Assembly (NCBI RefSeq): GCF_001428825.1
Contig: NZ_LMIT01000013.1
Location: forward strand, 288,183-352,182
Direction: 5' to 3'
Length of the DNA: 64,000 bases
Origin: Nocardioides sp. Root240
Lineage (GTDB): Bacteria > Actinomycetota > Actinomycetes > Propionibacteriales > Nocardioidaceae
In this document: in pieces, positions 8,373 to 17,213 of the stretch
How positions within the stretch are numbered: the first letter of the stretch is position 1
How the letters are laid out: every line of letters begins with the position of its first letter
Notes under the pieces: model-generated
What the model was told of the DNA's origin: nothing
Database searches by the model: none
Seen by the model: only the letters and a program-made list of their open reading frames with translations
Position numbers and translations under genes: made by a program

Positions 8373-8975
8373 ATGGTCCCCCGCATCAGCCGCCGTGAGG
8401 CGCCGAGCCGACCCCGCGTCGAGGGCGACCGCGAGCAGGAGATCCTCGACGCCGCGATCGCGGTCCTCGTCGACGTCGGCTACGACCGGCTCACCATGGA
8501 CGCGGTCGCGACGAAGGCCAAGGCGTCCAAGGCCACGCTCTACCGCAAGTGGGAGGGCAAGGCCGCTCTGGTCATCGACGCACTCATGTCGGAGAAGGCA
8601 CCCCTCGAGGCGCCCGCGGACACCGGCAGCCTGCGCGGCGACCTGCTCGCCATGTTCTGCGGCCACGGCGGCCTGACCGACCAGCACCAGACCGCGCTGC
8701 TCGGCAGCGTCGTGACGGCCATCGGTCGCGACCCCGAGTTCGCCAAGGCGTTCCGGGAGCGGTTCATCGCCCCGAAGGTCGCCGTCGGACGCGAGGTCTA
8801 CGAGCGGGCCCGCCAGCGCGGCGAGCTCCGCGACGACATCGACCTCGACATCCTCACCGCGGCGCTGCCCGGCATCGTGCTGCACCGCGGCTTCCTGCTC
8901 GGAGATCCCCCGACCCAGGACCTGATCGCCCGCGTGGTCGACCAGGTCATCCTCCCGGCCGCGACCCGCGGCTGA
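8373..8975 (+). CDS. TetR/AcrR-family transcriptional repressor
   Basis: The 200-residue protein has an N-terminal helix-turn-helix at about 22-68 with the typical EILDAAIAVLVDVGYDRLTM and ASKATLYRKWEGK elements. The C-terminal ligand-binding part (about 85-195) resembles TetR_C subfamilies common in actinobacteria. Twin operators sit in its own promoter, so autorepression is likely. The MFS pump starts 35 bases after its stop on the same strand, so the pair is probably one operon derepressed by a toxic pump substrate. The ligand is unknown. The ATG at 8373 was chosen because the next upstream region carries the promoter. Confidence 0.92.
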   Translation: MVPRISRREAPSRPRVEGDREQEILDAAIAVLVDVGYDRLTMDAVATKAKASKATLYRKWEGKAALVIDALMSEKAPLEAPADTGSLRGDLLAMFCGHGGLTDQHQTALLGSVVTAIGRDPEFAKAFRERFIAPKVAVGREVYERARQRGELRDDIDLDILTAALPGIVLHRGFLLGDPPTQDLIARVVDQVILPAATRG

Positions 8976-9010
8976 CCTCCTCTCACCCATCTCCTCACGA
9001 AGGAACGTTC

Positions 9011-10663
9011 ATGACCGACGTCGAATCACTCGACCCCGCGGGGACGACCTCCTCTGCGGAAGCCGAGGTCAAGCCCGCGAAGCACGCCGGCCTGGCTCTC
9101 GTGCTGATCCTCACCGCCCAGCTGATGGTGGTGCTCGACTCCACCATCGCCAACATCGCGCTGCCCTACATCGGCCGCGACCTCGACATCTCCCAGGCCA
9201 ACCTGACCTGGATCGTGACGGGCTACGCGCTCGCCTTCGGCGGCCTGCTGCTGCTGGGCGGTCGCCTCGGTGACCTCTACGGCCGCCGGCGCCTGTTCAT
9301 GATCGGCCTGTCGACCTTCTCGGTCGCCTCACTGCTCGGTGGCCTCGCTGCCAACGAGGGCCTGCTGCTCGCGTCCCGGGCGCTCCAGGGCGTCGGTGCG
9401 GCCATGGCCGCTCCGGCCGCGCTCGCGCTGATCACCACCACCTTCGCCGCGGGCCCGGCCCGCAACCGCGCCATGGCTGCCTACGCGACCATGTCCGGCG
9501 TCGGTGCCGCGATCGGCCTGATCCTCGGTGGCTGGCTCACCGGCCTCGACTCGTTCGTCGGCCTCGACGTCGAGGGCTGGCGGATGACCTTCCTGATCAA
9601 CGTCCCGATCGGCCTGGTCGCTGCCTTCGCCGTACCGCGCGTGCTCGCCGAGTCCGAGCAGCACCCCGGCGAGATGGACATCCCTGGCGCCATCACCGGC
9701 ACCCTGGGCCTGCTCGGCATCGTCTTCGGCCTGTCCCGTGCGGGCGAGGAGGCCTACGGCTGGGACCACGCCCAGACCATCACCTCGCTCGTCGCCGGCG
9801 TCGTCCTCCTCGTGGCCTTCGCCGTCATCGAGTCGCGCGTCGCCCACCCGCTGCTGCCGGTCCGCATCTTCGCCAGCCGCACCCGGGCCACGAGCTTCGT
9901 CGCGATGATGATCGCTCCGGCCGCGATGTTCGCGATGTTCTACTTCCTCAGCCTGTTCATCCAGCAGATCATGGGCTTCAGCCCGCTGGAGGCCGGCTTC
10001 GCGTTCCTGCCGTTCTCGTTCGGCATCGTGATCGGCGCGGGCCTCGCGTCGAACCTGGTCGCCCGGATCGACGCCCGCTTCCTCGCCGGCACCGGCACCC
10101 TGCTCGCCGCCACCGCGCTGTTCATGTTCTCGCGGATCCCGGTCGACGAGTCGCCGACGGCGGTCCTGAAGGCCATGACCGACGGCGGCGCAGACATCAA
10201 CTACTGGACCCACGTCTTCCCGTTCATCATCCTGATGGCGATCGGCATGGGCCTGGTCTTCGTGCCGATGACGCTCACCGCGGTGCACCACGTGCGCGCC
10301 GAGGACTCGGGCATCGGCTCCGGCGTGCTGAACACCATGCAGCAGGTCGGTGGCGCGCTGGGCCTGGCCACGCTGAGCACGGTCGCCCTGCACTTCACGA
10401 ACGGTCAGGCCAGCGACGTCGCCAAGCCGATGGCCGACGCGATCGTCGCCGGCGGCGGCGACCCGGCTGCCGTCGTACCGGGCTCCGACCTGACGTTCCT
10501 CGAGGCGGCCATCTTCAACTCGAGCTTCCCCGAGGGTGCGGTCCACGCGTTCCTCGTGGCCTCGATCCTGATGCTGACGGCCTCCGCGGTGATCTGGGCG
10601 TTCCTCAACGTCAAGCACACCGAGCTGGCCACCGACGCACCCGAGGGCGTCCACGTCGGCTGA
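9011..10663 (+). CDS. MFS drug efflux transporter, DHA2 (14-helix) family
   Basis: The 550-residue protein shows about 14 hydrophobic segments. Motif D1 appears as VLDSTIANIALP near residue 40, and motif A as GRLGDLYGRRR near 82-92. Length and motifs match the DHA2 family (EmrB/QacA-like proton-coupled multidrug exporters). A soluble N-terminal tail of about 28 residues precedes the first helix. GAAGGA lies six bases before the ATG. The gene follows a TetR repressor with twin operators, which fits inducible export of a toxic compound. The substrate cannot be told from sequence. Confidence 0.93.
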   Translation: MTDVESLDPAGTTSSAEAEVKPAKHAGLALVLILTAQLMVVLDSTIANIALPYIGRDLDISQANLTWIVTGYALAFGGLLLLGGRLGDLYGRRRLFMIGLSTFSVASLLGGLAANEGLLLASRALQGVGAAMAAPAALALITTTFAAGPARNRAMAAYATMSGVGAAIGLILGGWLTGLDSFVGLDVEGWRMTFLINVPIGLVAAFAVPRVLAESEQHPGEMDIPGAITGTLGLLGIVFGLSRAGEEAYGWDHAQTITSLVAGVVLLVAFAVIESRVAHPLLPVRIFASRTRATSFVAMMIAPAAMFAMFYFLSLFIQQIMGFSPLEAGFAFLPFSFGIVIGAGLASNLVARIDARFLAGTGTLLAATALFMFSRIPVDESPTAVLKAMTDGGADINYWTHVFPFIILMAIGMGLVFVPMTLTAVHHVRAEDSGIGSGVLNTMQQVGGALGLATLSTVALHFTNGQASDVAKPMADAIVAGGGDPAAVVPGSDLTFLEAAIFNSSFPEGAVHAFLVASILMLTASAVIWAFLNVKHTELATDAPEGVHVG

Positions 10664-10685
10664 TCCCGACGACTCCCTCGTCCGG

Positions 10686-11690
10686 TCAGCCGGACAACGA
10701 ACGGGCCACCGAGCGCACCAGCTCGGTGGCCCTTCGTGCGTCTGCCGGCGTCGCGCCAGCGAGCCCGCAGGTCGGCGTGACGAGCAGCTGGGCGCCCACG
10801 GTCCCGGGGTCGAGGCCGAGCATGTCGAGCCAGCGCAGCACCCGCTCGACGACGGCCTTGTCGGTGGGCAGCTCCCCCGAGGTCGGTACGACGCCGAGGG
10901 CGACCGTCGCGCCGGCCTCCAGCGCCTCGGCGGCCGCGTCGTGGCCGTCGGCGCCGAGCAGCCCGAGGTCGAGCAGCACGCCCTGCGCACCGGCGCCGCG
11001 GAGCAGGCCGACCGGGACGTCGGGCGCGCAGCAGTGCACCCACGGGACCGCGCCCGCGCCGACGGCGGCCGACAGCACCCCTTCGAGGGCGGCGCTGGCC
11101 TCGGGCGGGTGCACCGTGCGGTGCCTCCCGAAGCCCGAGGCGGTGGGGACGGCCGCGGCGAGGACGGCCGGGAGCGCCGGCTCGTCGAGCTGGAGCACCA
11201 GCTCGGTGGCGCCCGGCACCCGACGGCGGACGTCGCAGACGTGGTCGGCGACGGCGACCGCCAGTGCCTGCGCGAGCTCGCGGCGGGCGCCGTGGTCGGC
11301 GAGCAGCTTGTCGCCGCGGGGCCGCTCGACGGTGGCGGCGAGGGTCCACGGGCCGGTGACCTGCACCTTGAACGGACCGGTGTAGTCGGCCGCGCGCTCC
11401 TCGAGCGCGTCGAGGTCCTGGGCGAGCAGGCTGCGGGCCCGGCGCTGGTCGAGCGACGGGGCGCCGGAGGTGCCGGTGAGACGCCAGCCTGCCGGCTGGA
11501 GGTCGGCGTCGAGCTCCGCGACCAGGCCGAGGGTGCGGCCGGTCATCGCGGCGATCGCTCCCCTGCCGGGGACCTCGGGGACGTACGGGAGCCCGCCGTC
11601 GACGGCGACCTCGCCGAGCACGAGGGCCAGCGCGTCGTCGTAGGCGTGCTGGGAGTCGCCGGGGAACGAGCCGATCCCGGTGGCCCTCAC
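10686..11690 (-). CDS. MetE C-terminal-domain-like methionine synthase / methyltransferase
   Basis: This 334-residue protein corresponds only to the catalytic barrel of cobalamin-independent methionine synthase; the N-terminal half of a full MetE (about 750 residues) is absent, as in many short actinobacterial and archaeal homologues. The start VRATGIGSFPG and the zinc-ligand motifs VHCC (His and Cys, about residue 219) and PTCGLA (Cys, about 306) are present, along with QLDEPAL. It could transfer a methyl group to a thiol, but the methyl donor is unknown. The GTG at 11690 overlaps the mnmA stop as GTGA, so translation is coupled. Its last codons contain a strong hairpin. Confidence 0.82.
   Translation of the reverse strand: MRATGIGSFPGDSQHAYDDALALVLGEVAVDGGLPYVPEVPGRGAIAAMTGRTLGLVAELDADLQPAGWRLTGTSGAPSLDQRRARSLLAQDLDALEERAADYTGPFKVQVTGPWTLAATVERPRGDKLLADHGARRELAQALAVAVADHVCDVRRRVPGATELVLQLDEPALPAVLAAAVPTASGFGRHRTVHPPEASAALEGVLSAAVGAGAVPWVHCCAPDVPVGLLRGAGAQGVLLDLGLLGADGHDAAAEALEAGATVALGVVPTSGELPTDKAVVERVLRWLDMLGLDPGTVGAQLLVTPTCGLAGATPADARRATELVRSVARSLSG
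10703..10732 (+). terminator. putative terminator of the MFS operon, inside the convergent MetE-like gene
   Basis: GGGCCACCGAG (10703-10713) and CTCGGTGGCCC (10722-10732) form a perfect 11-bp stem with an 8-nt loop, followed by TTCGTG on the plus strand. It begins 40 bases after the MFS stop codon and lies within the last 16 codons of the convergent MetE-like gene. There is no good U-tract, so activity is uncertain. Confidence 0.5.
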
Positions 11691-12802
11691 GTCGGCACCC
11701 GCTGGGCGACGGTGATGGTGGCCGACCCGACGACCCGGGTGCCGTCGTACACCACGACGGCCTGGCCGGGTGCGATGCCGGACGCGTGGTCGATCAGCTC
11801 GACCTCCAGGCGATCGGTGCCCACCCGGACGACGGCGCGGTGCTCCGCTCCGTGGGCGCGCAGCTGGACGGTGACGTCCGGGCCGTCGAGGACCGTGCCC
11901 GGGGCGAGCGGCGTCCCGCACCAGCGCAGCCGGTCGCCCGCGAGCCGCTCGACGGCGAGCCGCTCGCGCGGGCCGACGGTGACCGTGCCGCTGACCGGCT
12001 CGATGTCGAGGACGTAGCGGGGACGGCCGTCGGGCGCGGGGTGGCCCAGGCGCAGGCCCTTGCGCTGTCCGATGGTGAAGCCGTAGGTGCCGGTGTGCTG
12101 GCCGAGGACGGTGCCGGTGGCCTCGTCGACGATCTCGCCACCCTGGTTGGGGGCGCGGTCGCCGAGCTTCTCGCGCAGCCAACCGGTGTTGTCGCCGTCG
12201 GCGACGAAGCAGATGTCGTGGCTGTCGGGCTTGTCGGCGACGAGCAGGCCGCGTGCGGCCGCCTCCTCGCGGACCTGCGGCTTGGGGGTGTCACCGAGCG
12301 GGAACAGCGAGTGGCGCAGCTGCTGCTCGTCGAGCACGCCCAGCACGTAGGACTGGTCCTTGGCGCCGTCGACCGCACGGTGCAGCTCGACGTCGCCGGT
12401 GGGCGAGGTGACCACGGTGGCGTAGTGGCCGGTCGCGACCGCGTCGAAGCCCAGCGCCAGCGCCCTGTCGAGGACCGCGGCGAACTTGATCTTCTCGTTG
12501 CACCGCAGGCACGGGTTCGGCGTCTGCCCGGCGGCGTAGGTGTCCATGAAGTCCTCGACCACGTCGGTGTGGAAGCGGTCGGAGAGGTCCCAGACGTAGA
12601 ACGGGATGCCGATGACGTCGGCGGCCCGGCGGGCGTCGTTGGCGTCCTCGATGGTGCAGCAGCCTCGCGCCCCGGTGCGGTACGACTTCGGGTTGCGTGA
12701 CAGCGCGAGGTGGATGCCGGTGACGTCGTGGCCGGCCTCCTTGGCGCGCGCGGCAGCGACGGCGGAGTCCACTCCCCCGGACATGGCGGCGACGACCTTC
12801 AT
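11687..12802 (-). CDS. mnmA: tRNA-specific 2-thiouridylase
   Basis: The 371-residue enzyme installs the 2-thio group on the wobble uridine of tRNAs for Lys, Glu and Gln. The PP-loop SGGVDS lies at 8-13. The catalytic Cys-98 is in TPNPCLRCN, and the partner Cys-198 is in SHDICFVAD, the two residues that form the persulfide/disulfide pair in the family. The C-terminal beta-barrel domain is complete. It is 18 bases downstream of a cysteine desulfurase, the expected sulfur donor, and its stop overlaps the start of the MetE-like gene. Confidence 0.97.
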   Translation of the reverse strand: MKVVAAMSGGVDSAVAAARAKEAGHDVTGIHLALSRNPKSYRTGARGCCTIEDANDARRAADVIGIPFYVWDLSDRFHTDVVEDFMDTYAAGQTPNPCLRCNEKIKFAAVLDRALALGFDAVATGHYATVVTSPTGDVELHRAVDGAKDQSYVLGVLDEQQLRHSLFPLGDTPKPQVREEAAARGLLVADKPDSHDICFVADGDNTGWLREKLGDRAPNQGGEIVDEATGTVLGQHTGTYGFTIGQRKGLRLGHPAPDGRPRYVLDIEPVSGTVTVGPRERLAVERLAGDRLRWCGTPLAPGTVLDGPDVTVQLRAHGAEHRAVVRVGTDRLEVELIDHASGIAPGQAVVVYDGTRVVGSATITVAQRVPT

Positions 12803-12820
12803 CCGTTGCTCCCCGGCAGC

Positions 12821-13996
12821 TCAGGCGCGGGCCGCGCGGGCCCGCTCCACGCAGGGGGCGATCGCCGCGACGACGGCGTCGACGTCGGCCGCGGTGCTCG
12901 TGTGGCCGAGGCTGAACCGCAGCGAGCTGCGCGCGGCAGCGGCGTCGCGGCCCATGGCCAGCAGCACGTGCGAGGGCTGGGGTACGCCGGCCGAGCACGC
13001 CGACCCGGTGGAGCACTCGATGCCGCGGGCGTCCAGCAGCATCAGCAGGGAGTCGCCCTCGCAGCCCGGGAAGGAGAGGTGGACGTTGCCGGGCAGCCGG
13101 TCGACCGGGTCGCCGTTGAGCACCACGTCGGGGACCGCGCTCCGCACGCCCTCGATGAGGCGGTCGCGCAGCACCACGAGCCGCGCGGCGAGCTCGGCCT
13201 GCTGCTTCACCGCGACCTCCACGGCCGCGGCGAAGCCGGCGATCGCGGGGACGTCGAGCGTCCCGCTGCGCACGTCGCGCTCCTGGCCACCGCCGTGCAG
13301 CAGCGCGGTCAGGTCGACCTCCCGTCGTACGACGAGAGCCCCGACGCCCTGCGGCCCGCCGACCTTGTGGCCCGATATCGACAGCGCGTCGACATCGCTC
13401 GCGGCGAAGTCGACCGGCACCGAGCCGACAGCCTGGACCGCGTCGGTGTGGACCGGGATGCCGTGCGCGGACGCGAGCCGGACCACCTCGTCGATCGGCT
13501 GCAGCGTGCCGACCTCGTTGTTGGCCCACATCACGGTGATCATCGCGACCGAGGCCGGGTCGCGCTCGATCGCAGCCTGCAGCGACTCGACCCGCAGCCG
13601 GCCCGCGGCGTCGACGGGGAGCAGCTCGACCGTGGCCGCCTCGTGCTCCTCGAGCCACTCCAGCGGGTCGAGGACGGCATGGTGCTCGACCGCGGTGCCC
13701 AGCACGCGGGTGCGCGCGGCATCGACCTCGCGGCGCGACCAGAACAGGCCCTTGACCGCGAGGTTGTCGGCCTCGGTGCCGCCGGAGGTGAACACGACCT
13801 CGCCCGGACGGCAGCCCAGCGCCTGTGCGACCGTCTCGCGGGACTCCTCGACGATCCGCCGTGCGCGGCGGCCGGAGGCGTGCAGGGAGCTCGCGTTGCC
13901 GACCTCGCGCAGCCGTGCCGTCATGGCGTCGACGGCGACGTCGGTGATCGGCGTCGTCGCGGCGTGGTCGAGGTAGACCGTCGGCACAGCTTCCAT
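12821..13996 (-). CDS. cysteine desulfurase (NifS/IscS type)
   Basis: The 391-residue PLP enzyme removes sulfur from cysteine as a persulfide. Lys-211 in SGHKVGGPQGVG is the cofactor lysine, His-105 in EHHAV is the usual acid/base residue, and the mobile loop CSTGSACSAG carries the catalytic Cys-334. No iscU or sufU gene is adjacent; instead mnmA follows after 18 bases, so tRNA thiolation is a likely use. A TAACCT box lies nine bases before the ATG at 13996. It is divergent from ppk2, with 98 bases between the two starts. Confidence 0.96.
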   Translation of the reverse strand: MEAVPTVYLDHAATTPITDVAVDAMTARLREVGNASSLHASGRRARRIVEESRETVAQALGCRPGEVVFTSGGTEADNLAVKGLFWSRREVDAARTRVLGTAVEHHAVLDPLEWLEEHEAATVELLPVDAAGRLRVESLQAAIERDPASVAMITVMWANNEVGTLQPIDEVVRLASAHGIPVHTDAVQAVGSVPVDFAASDVDALSISGHKVGGPQGVGALVVRREVDLTALLHGGGQERDVRSGTLDVPAIAGFAAAVEVAVKQQAELAARLVVLRDRLIEGVRSAVPDVVLNGDPVDRLPGNVHLSFPGCEGDSLLMLLDARGIECSTGSACSAGVPQPSHVLLAMGRDAAAARSSLRFSLGHTSTAADVDAVVAAIAPCVERARAARA

Positions 13997-14081
13997 GGCA
14001 CCCCAAGGTTACGGCGCCGCCGTACCAGCGACCCAACCCGGCAGGGAACCTGACGTACACCTCCGGTTCACGGGCCTCTCC

Positions 14082-14094
14082 TAGCGTCCGCCGC
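14082..14094 (+). promoter_or_regulatory. putative leaderless -10 box of ppk2
   Basis: TAGCGT at 14082-14087 is followed by exactly 7 nt and the ATG at 14095. This spacing places the transcription start at or next to the A of the start codon. No ribosome binding site is visible between. Confidence 0.55.
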
Positions 14095-14985
14095 ATGCTC
14101 GAAGACGTCCGCCAGTACATCGACCGCCTCGGGATCGACGGCCACCGCATCGGCGACGACCACGACGACGACCCGGTCCTGATCGACCCGTTCGGCAAGG
14201 CGGTCGACACGTGGCGGGAGAACTACCCGTACGACGAGCGGATGCCCCGCGAGGAGTACGACGAGCAGAAGTACCTGCTGCAGGTCGAGCTGCTGAAGTT
14301 CCAGGCCTGGTCCAAGGCCACCGGCTCCAAGCACGTCATCGTCTTCGAGGGCCGCGACGCCGCCGGCAAGGGCGGCACGATCAAGCGGTTCATGGAGCAC
14401 CTCAACCCCCGCTACGCCCGCGTCGTCGCCCTCACCAAGCCGAGCGACCGCGAGTCCGGCCAGTGGTACTTCCAGCGCTACGTCCAGCACCTGCCGACCG
14501 CCGGCGAGATCTCGCTGTTCGACCGCAGCTGGTACAACCGCGCCGTCGTCGAGCGGGTGATGGGCTTCGTCGGTGACGAGGACTACGAGACGTTCATGCG
14601 GCACGTGCCGTACTTCGAGGAGATGCTCGTCGAGTCCGGCATCACGCTCACCAAGTTCTGGTTCTCGGTCACCCAGGCCGAGCAGCGCACCCGCTTCATC
14701 ATCCGGCAGGTCGACCCGGTCCGGCAGTGGAAGCTCTCCCCCATGGACCTGGAGTCCCTCGACAAGTGGCAGGCCTACACCGAGGCCAAGGAGGCGATGA
14801 TCCGCCGTACCGACACCGAGGTGGTGCCGTGGACGACGGTGAAGTCCAACGACAAGAAGCGCGCGCGGATCAACGCGATGCGGGCCTTCCTCGCCAACTT
14901 CGAGTACGACGGCAAGGACGCCTCCGTCGTCGGTGCGCCGGACCCGCTGATCGTGCAGCGCGGGATCGACGCGGTCGGCGACTGA
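14095..14985 (+). CDS. ppk2: polyphosphate kinase 2
   Basis: The 296-residue protein is a complete PPK2. The Walker A motif GRDAAGKGG lies at 86-94, the Walker B/lid segment LFDRSWYNRA at 141-150, and the lid-region motif SPMDLESLDKW follows at about 216-226. PPK2 enzymes use polyphosphate to phosphorylate nucleoside mono- or diphosphates, or the reverse. The single-domain form with an N-terminal extension of about 75 residues before the P-loop domain is typical of class I; the preferred nucleotide cannot be predicted confidently. It is transcribed alone or with the monooxygenase gene that starts 27 bases later. Confidence 0.94.
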   Translation: MLEDVRQYIDRLGIDGHRIGDDHDDDPVLIDPFGKAVDTWRENYPYDERMPREEYDEQKYLLQVELLKFQAWSKATGSKHVIVFEGRDAAGKGGTIKRFMEHLNPRYARVVALTKPSDRESGQWYFQRYVQHLPTAGEISLFDRSWYNRAVVERVMGFVGDEDYETFMRHVPYFEEMLVESGITLTKFWFSVTQAEQRTRFIIRQVDPVRQWKLSPMDLESLDKWQAYTEAKEAMIRRTDTEVVPWTTVKSNDKKRARINAMRAFLANFEYDGKDASVVGAPDPLIVQRGIDAVGD

Positions 14986-15012
14986 GGGCCCACCGACGGC
15001 TACGGTGACGCC

Positions 15013-16101
15013 GTGGCCGACGAGCAGCTGGTGATCGCAGGCGCCGGCATCGCCGGGCTCGCGCTCGCAGCCGGGCTGCGGAACGCCGGCTCGTCGTGGT
15101 CGTGCGTGCTGCTCGACGAGCGGCCGGCGCTGGGCAGCACGGGCGGCGCGATCACCCTGTGGCCCGCGGCGCTGGCGGCCCTCGACAGGATCGGCGTCGG
15201 CGCGGACCTGCGGGCCGCTGGGCACGCGGTCGGGCCGGGCTCGATCCGGGCGCGGGACGGGCGGGTGCTGCGCAGGCTCGACGTGCCGCTGCTCGCCGTA
15301 CGACGGGGCGAGCTGGTCGAGATCCTCCACGGTCGGGTCGCACCGGGAACGGTGAGCTTCGGGACCGCGGTCACCGGCCACGAACGGACCTCCGGCGGGG
15401 TGCGGGTGCTGACCGCGGCGGGGCCGCTCGACGCCGCCGCGCTGGTCGGCGCCGACGGCTACCGGTCGCAGGTCGCGCGCACGCTGCAGCCCGGGCTCGG
15501 CGAGCGGTACGCCGGCTACCCGGCCTGGCGCGGCCTGACCCGGGCCGACGGGCTCGAGCCGTTCCAGGTCTGGGGCGAGGGCCGCGAGTTCGGCGTGGTG
15601 CCCCTCGACCGCGGCGAGAGCTACTGGTTCGCGACCCTTCCCGAGCCGGCCGGCGGTACGGCGCCCGACGAGCTCGCGCACCTGCGGACCGCCTTCGCGG
15701 ACTGGCCCGAGCCCGTGCGGCGGGCCCTCGCCGCGGCCGAGCCCGGGACGGTCAGCCGCAACGACGTGATGGACCGCGACCGGTTGCGACGGTGGACCGA
15801 CGGGCCGGTCGTGGTGATCGGCGACGCGGCCCATCCGATGCGACCGAACCTCGGCCAGGGTGGCTGCCAGGCGCTGGTCGACGCGGCGCTGCTGGCGTCG
15901 CTGCTGGCCGCGACCGGAGCGTCACCGGCGGTGGCGTTCGCGGCGTTCGAGGCGCGCCGCCGGCGTACCGTCGGGCGGGTGGCGCGCGCCTCGCGGGCCG
16001 CCGGACGCGCGGTCGAGGCGCCGGAGGTGCTGCACCGGCTCTCGGCGCTGGTGCCGGACCCGGTGTTCCGGCGGGTGCTGATGCGGGTCGTGGGGAGCTA
16101 G
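15013..16101 (+). CDS. FAD-dependent monooxygenase (PHBH/UbiH-like)
   Basis: This 362-residue flavoprotein begins with the Rossmann signature IAGAGIAGLALAAGL (GxGxxG at 10-15) and has the second FAD motif GDAAHPMRPNLGQGGCQAL near residue 274. A DG-type motif GADGYRS lies in between at about 150. The family adds one oxygen to aromatic or polyketide substrates using NAD(P)H. The substrate is unknown and no biosynthetic cluster surrounds it. The GTG start is preceded by TACGGT plus 6 nt, a leaderless pattern. Its TAG stop overlaps the opposite-strand proB stop in a shared CTAG. Confidence 0.9.
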   Translation: MADEQLVIAGAGIAGLALAAGLRNAGSSWSCVLLDERPALGSTGGAITLWPAALAALDRIGVGADLRAAGHAVGPGSIRARDGRVLRRLDVPLLAVRRGELVEILHGRVAPGTVSFGTAVTGHERTSGGVRVLTAAGPLDAAALVGADGYRSQVARTLQPGLGERYAGYPAWRGLTRADGLEPFQVWGEGREFGVVPLDRGESYWFATLPEPAGGTAPDELAHLRTAFADWPEPVRRALAAAEPGTVSRNDVMDRDRLRRWTDGPVVVIGDAAHPMRPNLGQGGCQALVDAALLASLLAATGASPAVAFAAFEARRRRTVGRVARASRAAGRAVEAPEVLHRLSALVPDPVFRRVLMRVVGS

Positions 16102-17213
16102 AGGACGACGAGGTCGTCGCGGTGGATGACCTCGCGCTCGTAGCCCGCGCCGAGCTCGCGCTTGAGCTCCTTCGACGACCGACCCAGCAGGTTCGGGATC
16201 TCGGTCGCGTCGAAGTTCACGAGGCCACGACCGACGACGACGCCGTCGGGGTCGACCAGGTCGACGGGGTCGCCGGCCGAGAACTCGCCCTGGACCCCGG
16301 TGATGCCGGCGGCGAGCAGCGAGGCCCGGCGCTCGACGACGGCGCGCACGGCACCCGGGTCGAGCACCAGCGCGCCCTTGCCCTCGGTGGCGTGGCGCAG
16401 CCAGAGCAGGCGGGTGGGGCGGCGCTTGCCGGTCGCGTGGAAGAGCGTGCCGACCTCGTCACCGGCGACCGCGGCGGCGGCGTTGTCGGCGGAGGTGAGC
16501 ACGACCGGGATCCCGGCGCCGGTGGCGATCGAGGCCGCCTCCACCTTGGTGACCATGCCGCCGGTGCCCACGCCCGCGGCGCCGGCCGACCCGATGGTCA
16601 CCTCGGCGAGGTCCCCCGCATCCCGGACGTCGGCGATGAGGCGGGTCCCGGGACGCGACGGCGGGCCGTCGTACAACCCGTCGACGTCGGAGAGCAGCAC
16701 CAGCAGGTCGGCGTGGACCAGGTGCGCGACCAGGGCCGCGAGGCGGTCGTTGTCGCCGAACCGGATCTCGGTGGTCGCGACCGTGTCGTTCTCGTTGACG
16801 ATCGGGATGACGCCCAGCTCGAGCAGCTTGGTGAAGGTCTGCGACGCGTTGCGGTAGTGCGAGCGCCGGGTGACGTCGTCGAGGGTGAGCAGCACCTGCC
16901 CGGCGGTGAGGCCGTGGCGGGCGAGCTCCTCGGTGTAGCGGTGCACGAGCAGGCCCTGGCCCACCGAGGCCGCGGCCTGCTGGGCGGCGAGCCCGCGCGG
17001 ACGCTTCCTCAGCCCGAGCGGCGCCAGCCCCGCGGCGATGGCCCCGGACGACACCAGCACCACCTCGGCCCCGCGCGCACGCGCGGCCGCGAGGACGTCG
17101 ACGAGCGTGCTGATCCGGTCGGGGTCGATGCCGCCCTCGGCGGTCGTCAGGGAGGACGAGCCGACCTTGACGACGATCCGCCGGGCGCCGGTGACGACCG
17201 CCCGCTCACTCAC
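16098..17213 (-). CDS. proB: glutamate 5-kinase
   Basis: The 371-residue enzyme catalyses the first step of proline synthesis. The amino-acid kinase domain shows VVKVGSSSLT, LVSSGAIAAG, NENDTV and a GTGGMVTKVEAA segment. A C-terminal PUA domain (about 280-365, with GALVLDPGAV and a GRGLVNFDATEI ending) is present, so this is the full-length type subject to proline feedback. The GTG at 17213 overlaps the obg stop by 8 bases and places VVKVGSSSL at the normal distance from the N-terminus. proA is not within the window. Last gene of the rplU-rpmA-obg-proB series. Confidence 0.96.
   Translation of the reverse strand: MSERAVVTGARRIVVKVGSSSLTTAEGGIDPDRISTLVDVLAAARARGAEVVLVSSGAIAAGLAPLGLRKRPRGLAAQQAAASVGQGLLVHRYTEELARHGLTAGQVLLTLDDVTRRSHYRNASQTFTKLLELGVIPIVNENDTVATTEIRFGDNDRLAALVAHLVHADLLVLLSDVDGLYDGPPSRPGTRLIADVRDAGDLAEVTIGSAGAAGVGTGGMVTKVEAASIATGAGIPVVLTSADNAAAAVAGDEVGTLFHATGKRRPTRLLWLRHATEGKGALVLDPGAVRAVVERRASLLAAGITGVQGEFSAGDPVDLVDPDGVVVGRGLVNFDATEIPNLLGRSSKELKRELGAGYEREVIHRDDLVVL

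Noticed and set aside
6118..8676. An 852-codon plus-strand frame opposite ligA, running into the TetR gene
   Set aside because: It shadows ligA and crosses the TetR promoter and its first 300 bases in another frame; no domain is recognisable.
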